NCBI GenBank assembly: GCA_023255415.1
Contig: JALRIN010000051.1
Span: forward strand, 1 to 12,793
Length of the DNA stretch: 12,793 bases
Source: Cypionkella sp.
Lineage (GTDB): Bacteria > Pseudomonadota > Alphaproteobacteria > Rhodobacterales > Rhodobacteraceae
Direction of reading: 5' to 3'
Shown here: positions 6,419-12,793 of the stretch, piece by piece
Numbering within the stretch: position 1 is the first letter of the stretch
Layout: every line of letters begins with the position of its first letter
Notes under the pieces: model-generated
The model's input: the letters and a program-made list of their open reading frames with translations, nothing else
Databases searched by the model: none
What the model was told of the DNA's origin: nothing
Program-made: the position numbers and the translations under genes

Positions 6419-7438
6419 ATGGCTGCTATGACCGAACCGAAACTTATTTCGGGAAATGCCAATCTTTCCTTGGCAAAATCCATCGCCCGTCGCATGTCGA
6501 TGCACCGCGGTGTCTCTGTAAACCTTGTTGATGCGCGGATCGAACGCTTTAACGATCAGGAAATCTTTGTCGAGGTTTACGAAAACGTCCGCGGCGAGGA
6601 TATGTATATCATCCAGCCAACCTCGAACCCTGCCAATGACAATTTGATGGAGTTGCTGATCATGACAGACGCGCTGCGTCGGTCTTCGGCAGATCGCATC
6701 ACGGCTGTGATCCCCTATTTCGGCTATGCCCGCCAAGACCGCCGCGCAAAGGCCCGCACGCCAATCACCGCCAAGCTGGTCGCCAATATGCTGGCCGAAG
6801 CTGGCGTTGACCGGGTTTTGACGCTGGACTTGCACGCAGCCCAGATTCAGGGCTTTTTCGACATTCCGGTGGATAACCTTTACGCCTCGCCAGTGTTTGC
6901 ATTGGATATCGAGCATCACTTCAAAGGCCAAATGGACGATATCATGATCGTCTCGCCTGACGTCGGCGGTGTGGCGCGTGCGCGCGAGCTGGCCAAGCGG
7001 ATCAACGCCCCGCTGGCCATCGTCGACAAACGCCGTGAAAAGGCGGGCGAGATCGCCGAGATGATCGTGATCGGCAGCGTTCAGGGCAAGAAATGCATCA
7101 TCGTCGATGACATCTGCGACACCGCAGGCACCCTGTGCAAAGCCGCTGAAGTGCTGATGGAAAACGGCGCAACCGAAGTGCACGCCTATATCACCCATGG
7201 CGTGCTGTCGGGTCCAGCAGTCGAGCGTGTGCAGAAATCGGTGATGAAATCGCTGGTGATCACCGATTCCATTGAACCGACTGCCGAAGTCAAAGCCTGC
7301 GCCAATATCCGCATTGTGCCCACCGCACCGATTTTTGCACAGGCAATTTTGAACATCTGGAACGGCACTTCGGTGTCGTCTTTGTTCGAAACCGATACTT
7401 TGGTGCCGATCTACGAAGGCATGTATCAACGCGGCTAA
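6419..7438 (+). CDS. prs: Ribose-phosphate pyrophosphokinase (PRPP synthetase)
   Basis: It makes PRPP from ribose-5-phosphate and ATP in the cytoplasm for purine, pyrimidine, histidine, tryptophan and NAD synthesis. The protein has 339 residues. Marks are DARIERFNDQEIFVEV at 38-53, the flexible catalytic loop YARQDRRAKARTPITAK at 103-119, the metal-binding TLDLHAAQIQGFF at 135-147 (His139), VSPDVGGVARARELAKR at 178-194 and the PRPP-binding loop VDDICDTAGT at 229-238. GGAG (6407-6410) lies 8 bases before the ATG at 6419; MTEPK at 6428 is a possible second start. An in-frame ORF reaching back to 6320 is not family-like. A 13-bp inverted repeat follows 26 bases after the stop. Class I PRPP synthetases are allosterically inhibited by ADP. 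Confidence 0.97.
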   Translation: MAAMTEPKLISGNANLSLAKSIARRMSMHRGVSVNLVDARIERFNDQEIFVEVYENVRGEDMYIIQPTSNPANDNLMELLIMTDALRRSSADRITAVIPYFGYARQDRRAKARTPITAKLVANMLAEAGVDRVLTLDLHAAQIQGFFDIPVDNLYASPVFALDIEHHFKGQMDDIMIVSPDVGGVARARELAKRINAPLAIVDKRREKAGEIAEMIVIGSVQGKKCIIVDDICDTAGTLCKAAEVLMENGATEVHAYITHGVLSGPAVERVQKSVMKSLVITDSIEPTAEVKACANIRIVPTAPIFAQAILNIWNGTSVSSLFETDTLVPIYEGMYQRG

Positions 7439-7463
7439 TTCTGCCGCGTTAACACGACTGCAA

Positions 7464-7496
7464 GGATCATTCTGCCATAGTGAGGCAGAATGATCC
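7464..7496. repeat. Perfect 13-bp inverted repeat between prs and the chemoreceptor gene
   Basis: GGATCATTCTGCC (7464-7476) and GGCAGAATGATCC (7484-7496) are exact reverse complements separated by 7 bases (ATAGTGA). The structure starts 26 bases after the prs stop and ends 17 bases before the ATG of the next gene. It could be the prs terminator, but no U run follows. It could also be an operator or an mRNA stem controlling the downstream gene. A GTG that could start the next gene sits in the loop. Confidence 0.85.
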
Positions 7497-7512
7497 CAAT
7501 GCAGATATTTCA

Positions 7513-8925
7513 ATGACAGCACATTTTTCCCATGCCGGGCTTGCAGTTACCCCCAGCGCTTCGGTCCTCAATGCGATGGCCACCGCTTCGATGCAACTTG
7601 GCTACGACATCGTCGATATTTCCGGTTTTCTGGAAGGCTTCGATGCGGCTGCAAACCATCAGTTGCACCATCTGACCATGGCACATGAAGCCGCAGGCGC
7701 GGTCGGCAAGGTCAGCGGTTCGCTGCTGACGGGCACAGCTGCGCTGGACGGTGCGATGTCTGGGCTGATTGCAGCCGTGCAGGTGCTGACGGAAAAATTG
7801 CACACGGCAACTGGATCCAGCAAATTTGTCCTAAGCTGGGTCACCGAAGTTGAAACCAAGCTTGCCTCGATCGAAAGCGCGGTTTCCGAAGCACAATCGC
7901 AAAACCGTCGCATCCTGTCGATTGCCCGCGAGGTGCAATTGCTGGCGATCAACGCCAAGATCGAGGCGGCGCGCGCGGGTGAAAACGGCCGCGGCTTTGC
8001 GGTGGTCGCCGATGCGATCAAGACCTTGGCGCAACAAACCACTGATGCCGCCGCAGGGATTTCCGACACCGCAGGCACCTTGGAACGCGAAATTCGCGGG
8101 CTGCAGACCGAGGCAAAAGGCATCATTGGCTCGGCCGCAACTGGGCTGCAAGAACTGACGGCGGCGGAAACGGCTTTGGCCGCGATGGCAGACCAGTCTC
8201 AGTCGGGGGCCACCACCCTGACAAAGGTCAAGCAAGAAGCCGATTCGATGCGCAACGCGGTCCAAAGTTTTGGGCCAAAATTCGCAACCATCATCGAAGA
8301 TGGGAAGCAGCAGGCCAAACTTGTCGGCGAAACCCGCAAGCGCGTCAACGGCCTGATGAAGCTGGGCGACACCATGGTGCAGCGGGCGTTTGAAATTGGC
8401 GGCACGACGGCGGATCAGCAGATGATCTCTGACGTGCAGGCTCGGGCCAACCGGTTGTCGCAGCTTTTGGAACAGGCGGTGGAACGCGGCGAAATCAGCC
8501 TGCACAGTCTGTTCAAAGCCGATTACACCCCCATTGCGGGCAGTAATCCCGCACAGATGATGGCCGAATTTACTGCCATCACCGACCGCTACTTTCCACC
8601 GGTGCTGGACAGCGCTTTGCAAATCGACCTGCGCGTTGTCTTTTGCGCAGCGGTGGATCAGAACGGCTACCTTCCGACCCACAATCGAAAATTTTCAGCC
8701 AAGCAAAGCTCTGACCCAGTGTGGAATGCCGCCAATTGCCGCAATCGGCGGATCTTTAATGATCGGGTCGGACTGGGGGCGGGCCGCTCGCAAGCGCCCT
8801 TCTTGATGCAGATCTATCGGCGCGACATGGGCGGCGGCCAATTTACGATGATGAAAGACGTCTCGGCCCCGATCACGGTCAAGGGTCGGCATTGGGGCGG
8901 TTTGCGTCTGGCCTATAGCTTTTAA
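7513..8925 (+). CDS. Soluble methyl-accepting-chemotaxis-like protein with C-terminal sensor-like module
   Basis: A 470-residue protein with no transmembrane segment or signal peptide, so probably cytoplasmic. Residues 110-300 are coiled-coil-like and contain the chemoreceptor signalling core: IAREVQLLAINAKIEAARAG at 137-156, then GRGFAVVADAIKTLAQQT at 159-176. At the hairpin tip the usual Q-T-N reads Glu140-Val141-Gln142, and only a short part of the canonical receptor hairpin is recognisable. The C-terminal part (about 371-470) has VDQNGYLPTHNRKFS, NCRNRRIFNDRVG, YRRDMGGGQF and SAPITVKGRHWGGLRLAY. From memory this arrangement recurs in soluble receptor-like proteins and resembles half of a Cache-type sensor; the ligand is unknown. 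The start is uncertain: ATG 7513 has no clear Shine-Dalgarno, and an in-frame GTG at 7480 has AAGGA 13 bases upstream. Its stop overlaps the converging lectin gene. Confidence 0.82.
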   Translation: MTAHFSHAGLAVTPSASVLNAMATASMQLGYDIVDISGFLEGFDAAANHQLHHLTMAHEAAGAVGKVSGSLLTGTAALDGAMSGLIAAVQVLTEKLHTATGSSKFVLSWVTEVETKLASIESAVSEAQSQNRRILSIAREVQLLAINAKIEAARAGENGRGFAVVADAIKTLAQQTTDAAAGISDTAGTLEREIRGLQTEAKGIIGSAATGLQELTAAETALAAMADQSQSGATTLTKVKQEADSMRNAVQSFGPKFATIIEDGKQQAKLVGETRKRVNGLMKLGDTMVQRAFEIGGTTADQQMISDVQARANRLSQLLEQAVERGEISLHSLFKADYTPIAGSNPAQMMAEFTAITDRYFPPVLDSALQIDLRVVFCAAVDQNGYLPTHNRKFSAKQSSDPVWNAANCRNRRIFNDRVGLGAGRSQAPFLMQIYRRDMGGGQFTMMKDVSAPITVKGRHWGGLRLAYSF

Positions 8926-9272
8926 TCGACCTCCCATAAGTCGTCGTTCTTCACAGCGCCGATTGCCATCCAATCGCCGCGCACGCGCGCGATCCGGGTA
9001 TCGTCCCAAGTGCGGAAAACCAATTGAAAGCCTGCAGGCGTAATGTTTTCGGCCGTAATGTCAGCCCGCGCAGTGTGTCGGTGATCGATGTCCCACATCG
9101 AAATTGACACTTGGACAGCAGGTGTCGACATAAAAGCTTCGCGAAATGTGATCATATGGCGGCTTTCGCGCTCGCCCTTGCCCGTCCACATCGCACCGCC
9201 ATCGGCAAAGTCAGAAAACAGCAGCCGCGAGCCCTGCAAAATACCAATTGAACTGGATACAATACGTTTCAT
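8922..9272 (-). CDS. H-type lectin domain protein
   Basis: A 116-residue protein with one H-type (Helix pomatia agglutinin-like) lectin domain, a six-stranded fold known to bind N-acetylgalactosamine in animals and protists. The domain spans about 12-107. Visible pattern: GSRLLFSD at 14-21, MWTGKGERESRHMITF at 28-43, PAVQVSISMWDID at 51-63, NITPAGFQLVFRTWDDTRI at 76-94 and GDWMAIGAV at 99-107. It aligns by eye with the snail lectin GF...TW..T...SW.SI pattern. No signal peptide is visible, so it should be cytoplasmic unless exported another way. GAGGGT (9276-9281) lies just before the ATG. The gene lies past the ATP synthase terminator, on the same strand, so it should have its own promoter, and its stop interlocks with that of the receptor gene. 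The ligand is unknown. Confidence 0.82.
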   Translation of the reverse strand: MKRIVSSSIGILQGSRLLFSDFADGGAMWTGKGERESRHMITFREAFMSTPAVQVSISMWDIDHRHTARADITAENITPAGFQLVFRTWDDTRIARVRGDWMAIGAVKNDDLWEVD

Positions 9273-9335
9273 CTGACCCTCAAATACTCGTCAAAGGCTT
9301 GCGCATATCTTGGACAAAAATATGTCATAGCCCAT

Positions 9336-9364
9336 AAAAAAAGCCCCGCATAAAGCGGGGCTTT
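9336..9364 (-). terminator. Intrinsic terminator of the ATP synthase operon
   Basis: GCCCCGC (9343-9349) and GCGGGGC (9355-9361) pair around a 5-base loop, and flanking A/T extend the stem to 10 bp. On the minus strand the stem is followed by seven T (9336-9342 on the plus strand are all A). It begins 19 bases after the atpC stop. This is the strongest terminator in the window. Confidence 0.95.
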
Positions 9365-9382
9365 CTTGTAAAAGTTTCAGAA

Positions 9383-9775
9383 TTACATGCCAGCAGCCGC
9401 GCGCATCGCCACCAGATCGGCCATGGCTTTGTCGGCTGCATCCTTATCAACAGCAACCGCTGTTGCTTCAGAGGCATCCGCAATCAGCTGATCCATCAGC
9501 GCTGTGGTCAGCTCTTCCACCGGAACCGCACGTTCGGCCAAAATCGACACCGAGGTTGCCGAGATCTCGGCGAAACCACCGGTAACCACGAAGGACTTCA
9601 CGCCGTCAGCCGAGGCGATTTTCAACACGCCAGCCCGCAGGGTGGTGATGGTGGGGGCATGCCCCTCCATCGCCGTCAGGTCGCCATCGGCGCCAGGGAT
9701 GCTGACTTCGGTCGCGACAACAGAGGCAAGCCTGCGTTCCGGCGACACAAGGTCAAATTGCAGCGTTCCAGCCAT
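9383..9775 (-). CDS. atpC: ATP synthase F1 epsilon subunit
   Basis: This is the epsilon subunit of the central rotor stalk of F1Fo ATP synthase, on the cytoplasmic face of the inner membrane. It couples gamma to the c-ring and can inhibit hydrolysis. The 130 residues fit the family. The N-terminal beta-sandwich shows FDLVSPERRLAS at 7-18, VSIPGADGDLTAMEGHAPT at 24-42, LRAGVL at 46-51 and GGFAEI at 66-71. The C-terminal helical part (about 85-130) is short and rich in Ala, as in alphaproteobacterial epsilon subunits. A strong AAGGGGG ribosome binding site overlaps the 9-base gap after atpD. It is the last gene of the operon, before the terminator. Confidence 0.96.
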   Translation of the reverse strand: MAGTLQFDLVSPERRLASVVATEVSIPGADGDLTAMEGHAPTITTLRAGVLKIASADGVKSFVVTGGFAEISATSVSILAERAVPVEELTTALMDQLIADASEATAVAVDKDAADKAMADLVAMRAAAGM

Positions 9776-9784
9776 GTCGCCCCC

Positions 9785-11227
9785 TTATGCCGCAGCAGCG
9801 GCAAGACGCTGTGCTTTGGCGATAACGTCGTCGATGCCACCCACCATGTAGAAGGCGGCTTCTGGCAAGTGATCGTATTCACCCGCCACAACAGCCTTGA
9901 ACGACCGAATGGTGTCTTCCAGCGGGACCTGCACACCGTCAGAACCGGTGAAGACCTTTGCCACGTCGAAAGGCTGCGACAAGAAACGCTCGAGCTTACG
10001 CGCACGGGCAACGGCGGTTTTGTCGTCTTCCGAAAGTTCGTCCATGCCAAGGATGGCGATGATGTCTTGCAGCGATTTATAGCGCTGAAGCACCTTTTGA
10101 ACGTCGGTTGCCACGGTGTAATGCTCTTCGCCGATGATCAGCGGGTCCAGCAGACGCGAGGTCGAACCCAGTGGGTCCACAGCCGGATAGATGCCTTTTT
10201 CCGAGATCGAGCGATCCAGAACCGTGGTTGCGTCAAGGTGCGCAAACGAGGTTGCTGGTGCAGGGTCGGTCAAGTCATCGGCAGGAACGTAAACGGCTTG
10301 CACCGAGGTGATCGAGCCGTTCTTGGTCGAGGTGATGCGTTCCTGCATCATACCCATGTCGGTCGCCAGCGTTGGCTGGTAGCCCACAGCGGAAGGAATA
10401 CGGCCAAGCAAAGCCGAAACTTCCGAACCGGCTTGAGTAAAGCGGAAGATGTTGTCCACAAAGAACAAAACGTCTGCGCCGGTCTCGTCGCGGAACTGCT
10501 CTGCCATGGTCAGACCCGACAAGGCGATCCGCATACGCGCCCCTGGTGGTTCGTTCATCTGACCGTAAACAAGCGCGATTTTCGACTTGGTCATGTCTTC
10601 CAAGTCAATAACGCCGGATTCGATCATCTCGTGATAAAGGTCATTGCCTTCACGGGTCCGCTCGCCAACACCGGCGAAAACCGACACGCCCGAGTGCACT
10701 TTTGCGATGTTGTTGATCAGTTCCATGATCAGAACGGTCTTGCCAACGCCTGCACCGCCGAAGAGGCCGATTTTGCCGCCCTTGGTATAGGGGGCCAAAA
10801 GGTCGATCACCTTGATGCCGGTCACAAGGATCTGGCTTTCGGTGGCCTGTTCCGCAAAGGTCGGAGCGGGCTGGTGGATCGAGCGGGTCTCGGTTGCATT
10901 GACAGGGCCACGCTCGTCAACGGGCTCGCCGATGACGTTCATGATCCGGCCAAGCGTTGCCTTGCCGACCGGCACCTGAATAGGCGCGCCGGTGTCGGTG
11001 ACGCCTGCGCCACGAACCAGACCTTCGGTCGCATCCATAGCCACGGCGCGAACAGTGTTTTCGCCAAGATGCTGGGCCACTTCAAGGACCAACTTCTTGC
11101 CATTGTTGTCACAGGTCAGTGCGTTCAAAATTGCGGGAAGTGCGCCTTCGAACTGCACGTCAACCACGGCGCCGATCACCTGAGTGATCTTGCCTGCCGC
11201 GGCAGCTGCTTTCGGTGCTTTTGCCAT
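9785..11227 (-). CDS. atpD: ATP synthase F1 beta subunit
   Basis: This is the catalytic subunit of F1Fo ATP synthase, 480 residues. The Walker A loop GGAGVGKT is at 157-164, with Lys163 and Thr164. The catalytic glutamate region GVGERTREGNDLYHEM is at 186-201 (Glu189). Walker B LFFVDNIFRF lies at 254-263, and the DELSEDD motif, which contacts gamma, at 396-402. The N-terminus MAKAPKAAAAAGKI is Ala/Lys-rich, typical of this group, and CGGAG stands upstream of the ATG. The gene follows atpG by 17 bases and precedes atpC by 9. No missing residue or frameshift is seen. Confidence 0.98.
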   Translation of the reverse strand: MAKAPKAAAAAGKITQVIGAVVDVQFEGALPAILNALTCDNNGKKLVLEVAQHLGENTVRAVAMDATEGLVRGAGVTDTGAPIQVPVGKATLGRIMNVIGEPVDERGPVNATETRSIHQPAPTFAEQATESQILVTGIKVIDLLAPYTKGGKIGLFGGAGVGKTVLIMELINNIAKVHSGVSVFAGVGERTREGNDLYHEMIESGVIDLEDMTKSKIALVYGQMNEPPGARMRIALSGLTMAEQFRDETGADVLFFVDNIFRFTQAGSEVSALLGRIPSAVGYQPTLATDMGMMQERITSTKNGSITSVQAVYVPADDLTDPAPATSFAHLDATTVLDRSISEKGIYPAVDPLGSTSRLLDPLIIGEEHYTVATDVQKVLQRYKSLQDIIAILGMDELSEDDKTAVARARKLERFLSQPFDVAKVFTGSDGVQVPLEDTIRSFKAVVAGEYDHLPEAAFYMVGGIDDVIAKAQRLAAAAA

Positions 11228-11244
11228 AATGTTTCTCCGGTTTC

Positions 11245-12111
11245 TCAGAGCGCCTCGGCGCCCGCGATGATTTCGATAAGCTCGGTGGTGATCGCAGCTT
11301 GGCGCGAGCGGTTATAGATGGTGGTGTATTTGGTGATCATATCGCCTGCATTGCGCGTCGCGTTGTCCATAGCGCTCATGCGTGCGCCCTGTTCAGAGGC
11401 GCCGTTTTCCAGCAAGGCGGTAAAGAACTGCGTCGCAACACCCCGGGGCAGCAAATCAGCCAGAATGGCTTCTTCGCTGGGCTCGTAATCATAAAGCGCC
11501 GAGACAGCGCCGCCTTCATACTGAGCCGGAATGATTTGCAGCGCGGTTGGGATCTGCGCGATAACCGATTGGAACCGGCTATAGAAGATCGTCACCACGT
11601 CGCATTCACCAGTCTCGAACCGCGACAACACGTCCCGCGCGATCGCCTGCGCGTTGACATAACCCACGCGCTTGACCTCAGACAGGTCAATATGGCCAAC
11701 CATATAGGCAGCATAATCACGGCGCAGCTGTTCGCGCCCTTTTTTGCCGACGGTCAAGATCTTGACCGTTTTGCCAGCTGCAAGCAGCTCGTTTGCGCGG
11801 GTGCGGGCCAGTTTGACGATGTTCGAGTTGAACCCGCCAGCCAGACCACGTTCCGAGGTCATCACGACCAAAAGCTGCACCTTGTCCGACCCCGTCCCGG
11901 CCAAAAGCCGGGGCGCTGTCGGCGAAGTGCCAACCGAGGCAGCCAAGCCACCCATGACAGCATTCATCCGCTCGGCATAGGGCCGGGCAGCTTCAGCAGC
12001 TTCTTGGGCACGGCGCAGTTTCGCCGCAGAGACCATCTGCATCGCCTTGGTGATCTTGCGAGTATTTTTAATACTCGCAATTTTGTTTTTTAAGTCCTTA
12101 AGGCTGGGCAT
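11245..12111 (-). CDS. atpG: ATP synthase F1 gamma subunit
   Basis: This is the central rotor shaft of F1Fo ATP synthase, 288 residues. The conserved N-terminal helix SLKDLKNKIASIKNTRKITK (3-22) leads to AMQMVSAAKLRRAQ (23-36), and the conserved C-terminal helix has SAMDNATRNA at 246-255 and ITTELIEIIAGAEAL at the end. Between them ERGLAGGFNSNIVK marks the globular domain. An AGGGGAG Shine-Dalgarno (12119-12125) lies 7 bases before the ATG. It sits 23 bases after atpA. The first ~20 codons are unusually AT-rich in their third positions and contain a perfect 11-bp inverted repeat, unlike the rest of the operon. A separate 20-bp palindrome lies further in. Confidence 0.97.
   Translation of the reverse strand: MPSLKDLKNKIASIKNTRKITKAMQMVSAAKLRRAQEAAEAARPYAERMNAVMGGLAASVGTSPTAPRLLAGTGSDKVQLLVVMTSERGLAGGFNSNIVKLARTRANELLAAGKTVKILTVGKKGREQLRRDYAAYMVGHIDLSEVKRVGYVNAQAIARDVLSRFETGECDVVTIFYSRFQSVIAQIPTALQIIPAQYEGGAVSALYDYEPSEEAILADLLPRGVATQFFTALLENGASEQGARMSAMDNATRNAGDMITKYTTIYNRSRQAAITTELIEIIAGAEAL
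11750..11769. repeat. Perfect 20-bp palindrome inside atpG
   Basis: ACGGTCAAGA (11750-11759) is directly followed by its reverse complement TCTTGACCGT (11760-11769), with no spacer. It encodes a Thr-Val-Lys-Ile-Leu-Thr-Val stretch of AtpG. A gapless palindrome folds poorly as RNA, so if meaningful it is more likely a DNA-binding site; it may also be chance. Confidence 0.8.
12056..12080 (-). repeat. Perfect 11-bp hairpin in the 5' end of atpG
   Basis: TTGCGAGTATT (12056-12066) and AATACTCGCAA (12070-12080) are exact reverse complements with a 3-base loop. In the atpG message this covers nucleotides 32-56 of the coding region, codons for Ile11 to Lys19. The structure depends on codons such as ATT, AGT, AAT and ACT, which are not the GC-ending choices favoured elsewhere in this operon. 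A role in translation initiation, mRNA decay or differential expression of atp subunits is inferred. Confidence 0.85.
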
Positions 12112-12134
12112 GCTTTATCTCCCCTGCCCCGCCC

Positions 12135-12793
12135 TCAGGCGAAGTCTTTCGCGAAAGCGTCAAGCTCTGCGCGGATTGCTTTTTCCAGATCGCCAGAAAC
12201 TTTGCGGTCGTTGTTGGTGATGTCATCCAACAGCGCCTTGCCAGCCCCACGCAGGTGCTTCAGCAAACCAGCTTCATAACGGCCAACGTCCTTCACCGCG
12301 ACTTTGTCGAGGTAACCGGCGGTGCCTGCATAGATCACGCAAACGATTTCCGCACCGGTCAGCGGCGCGTATTGCGGCTGCTTCATCAGTTCGGTCAAAC
12401 GTGCGCCACGGTTCAGCAAAGCTTGGGTCGAAGCATCAAGATCCGAACCGAACTGCGCAAAGGCAGCCATTTCGCGATACTGCGCCAGTTCCAGTTTCAC
12501 TTTACCAGCCACCGACTTCATCGCGTTGGTTTGGGCCGAAGAGCCCACGCGCGAAACCGACAGACCGGTGTTCACAGCAGGGCGGATGCCTTGGTAGAAC
12601 AATTCGGTTTCCAAGAAGATCTGGCCGTCGGTGATCGAGATCACGTTGGTCGGAATAAAGGCCGAAACGTCACCGCCCTGGGTCTCGATGATCGGCAAAG
12701 CTGTCAGCGAACCCGAACCGAAATCGGCGTTCAGCTTCGACGAACGCTCCAGCAAACGGCTGTGCAGATAGAAAACGTCGCCAGGATAGGCTT
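12135..12793 (-). CDS. atpA: ATP synthase F1 alpha subunit, C-terminal part
   Basis: This is the regulatory, nucleotide-binding subunit of F1. Only the last 218 residues are in the window; the start lies beyond the right edge. The visible part begins AYPGDVFYLHSRLLERSSK, followed by GSLTALPIIETQGGDVSAF and ISITDGQIFLE. It then has RPAVNTGLSVSRVGSSAQ, whose SVSR arginine is the arginine finger completing the catalytic site on beta. The C-terminal helical domain ends ...LDAFAKDFA. It is immediately upstream of atpG (23-base gap), giving the standard atpA-atpG-atpD-atpC order. Confidence 0.97.
   Translation of the reverse strand, partial: AYPGDVFYLHSRLLERSSKLNADFGSGSLTALPIIETQGGDVSAFIPTNVISITDGQIFLETELFYQGIRPAVNTGLSVSRVGSSAQTNAMKSVAGKVKLELAQYREMAAFAQFGSDLDASTQALLNRGARLTELMKQPQYAPLTGAEIVCVIYAGTAGYLDKVAVKDVGRYEAGLLKHLRGAGKALLDDITNNDRKVSGDLEKAIRAELDAFAKDFA

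Noticed and set aside
6164..7522. 452-codon minus-strand open frame opposite prs
   Set aside because: It covers prs in antisense, its product has a shadow-like composition, and prs is certain on the plus strand.
7831..8682. 283-codon minus-strand open frame opposite the receptor gene
   Set aside because: Antisense shadow of the chemoreceptor-like gene, with no recognisable motif.
9140..9170. 7-bp inverted repeat CGCGAAA / TTTCGCG inside the lectin gene
   Set aside because: A 17-base loop within coding sequence and no context to suggest function; expected by chance.
9659..11317. Very long plus-strand open frame (552 codons) antisense to atpD and atpC
   Set aside because: It runs opposite to unmistakable atpC and atpD and its product is rich in His, Arg, Gln and Cys with no recognisable domain. 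It is a by-product of biased codon use in the real genes.
12146..12157. 12-bp palindrome CTTTCGCGAAAG near the atpA stop codon
   Set aside because: It is short, gapless and made of common codons for Phe-Ala-Lys; chance occurrence is likely.

Overview
The window looks like a stretch of a Rhodobacterales (Roseobacter/Rhodobacter-type) alphaproteobacterial chromosome. Supporting signs are the atpA-atpG-atpD-atpC order of the F1 ATP synthase operon, a groES-groEL operon under a perfect CIRCE operator, the class-IIA HAD hydrolase / MaoC hydratase / RibF neighbourhood, and moderately GC-rich coding sequence (base composition judged by eye, not counted). No tRNA, rRNA, CRISPR array, insertion sequence or phage gene was seen, and there is no gene-free stretch longer than 300 bases. 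The longest gap, 6220-6418, precedes prs.

Left part (1-2176). On the minus strand lies groES followed by the first 74 codons of groEL, driven by a promoter with the CIRCE operator at the start point. Diverging from it, with its own good sigma70-type promoter, is ppaC, a manganese-dependent family II inorganic pyrophosphatase. It converges on a small membrane-anchored rhodanese-domain gene, with a strong hairpin between the two stop codons.

Middle part (2307-8925), all on the plus strand. A HAD-IIA hydrolase, a PhaJ/MaoC-type hydratase, ribF (riboflavin kinase/FAD synthetase), a YcgN-family cysteine-rich protein and a low-specificity threonine aldolase follow each other closely. Next come prs (PRPP synthetase) after a leader, and a soluble methyl-accepting-chemotaxis-like protein with an unusual C-terminal sensor-like module. 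A perfect 13-bp inverted repeat separates prs from the chemoreceptor gene.

Right part (8922-12793), all on the minus strand. The distal half of the F1 ATP synthase operon (3' part of atpA, then atpG, atpD, atpC) ends at a textbook intrinsic terminator. Beyond the terminator sits a small H-type lectin-domain gene whose stop codon interlocks with that of the converging chemoreceptor gene.

Most of this is housekeeping: protein folding, pyrophosphate hydrolysis, FAD, PRPP and ATP synthesis. No clear new multi-gene system is visible. The items most worth a second look are a perfect 11-bp hairpin built from atypical codons in the 5' end of atpG, the soluble chemoreceptor-like protein with a changed tip motif, the cytoplasmic H-type lectin gene next to it, and the 13-bp repeat after prs.
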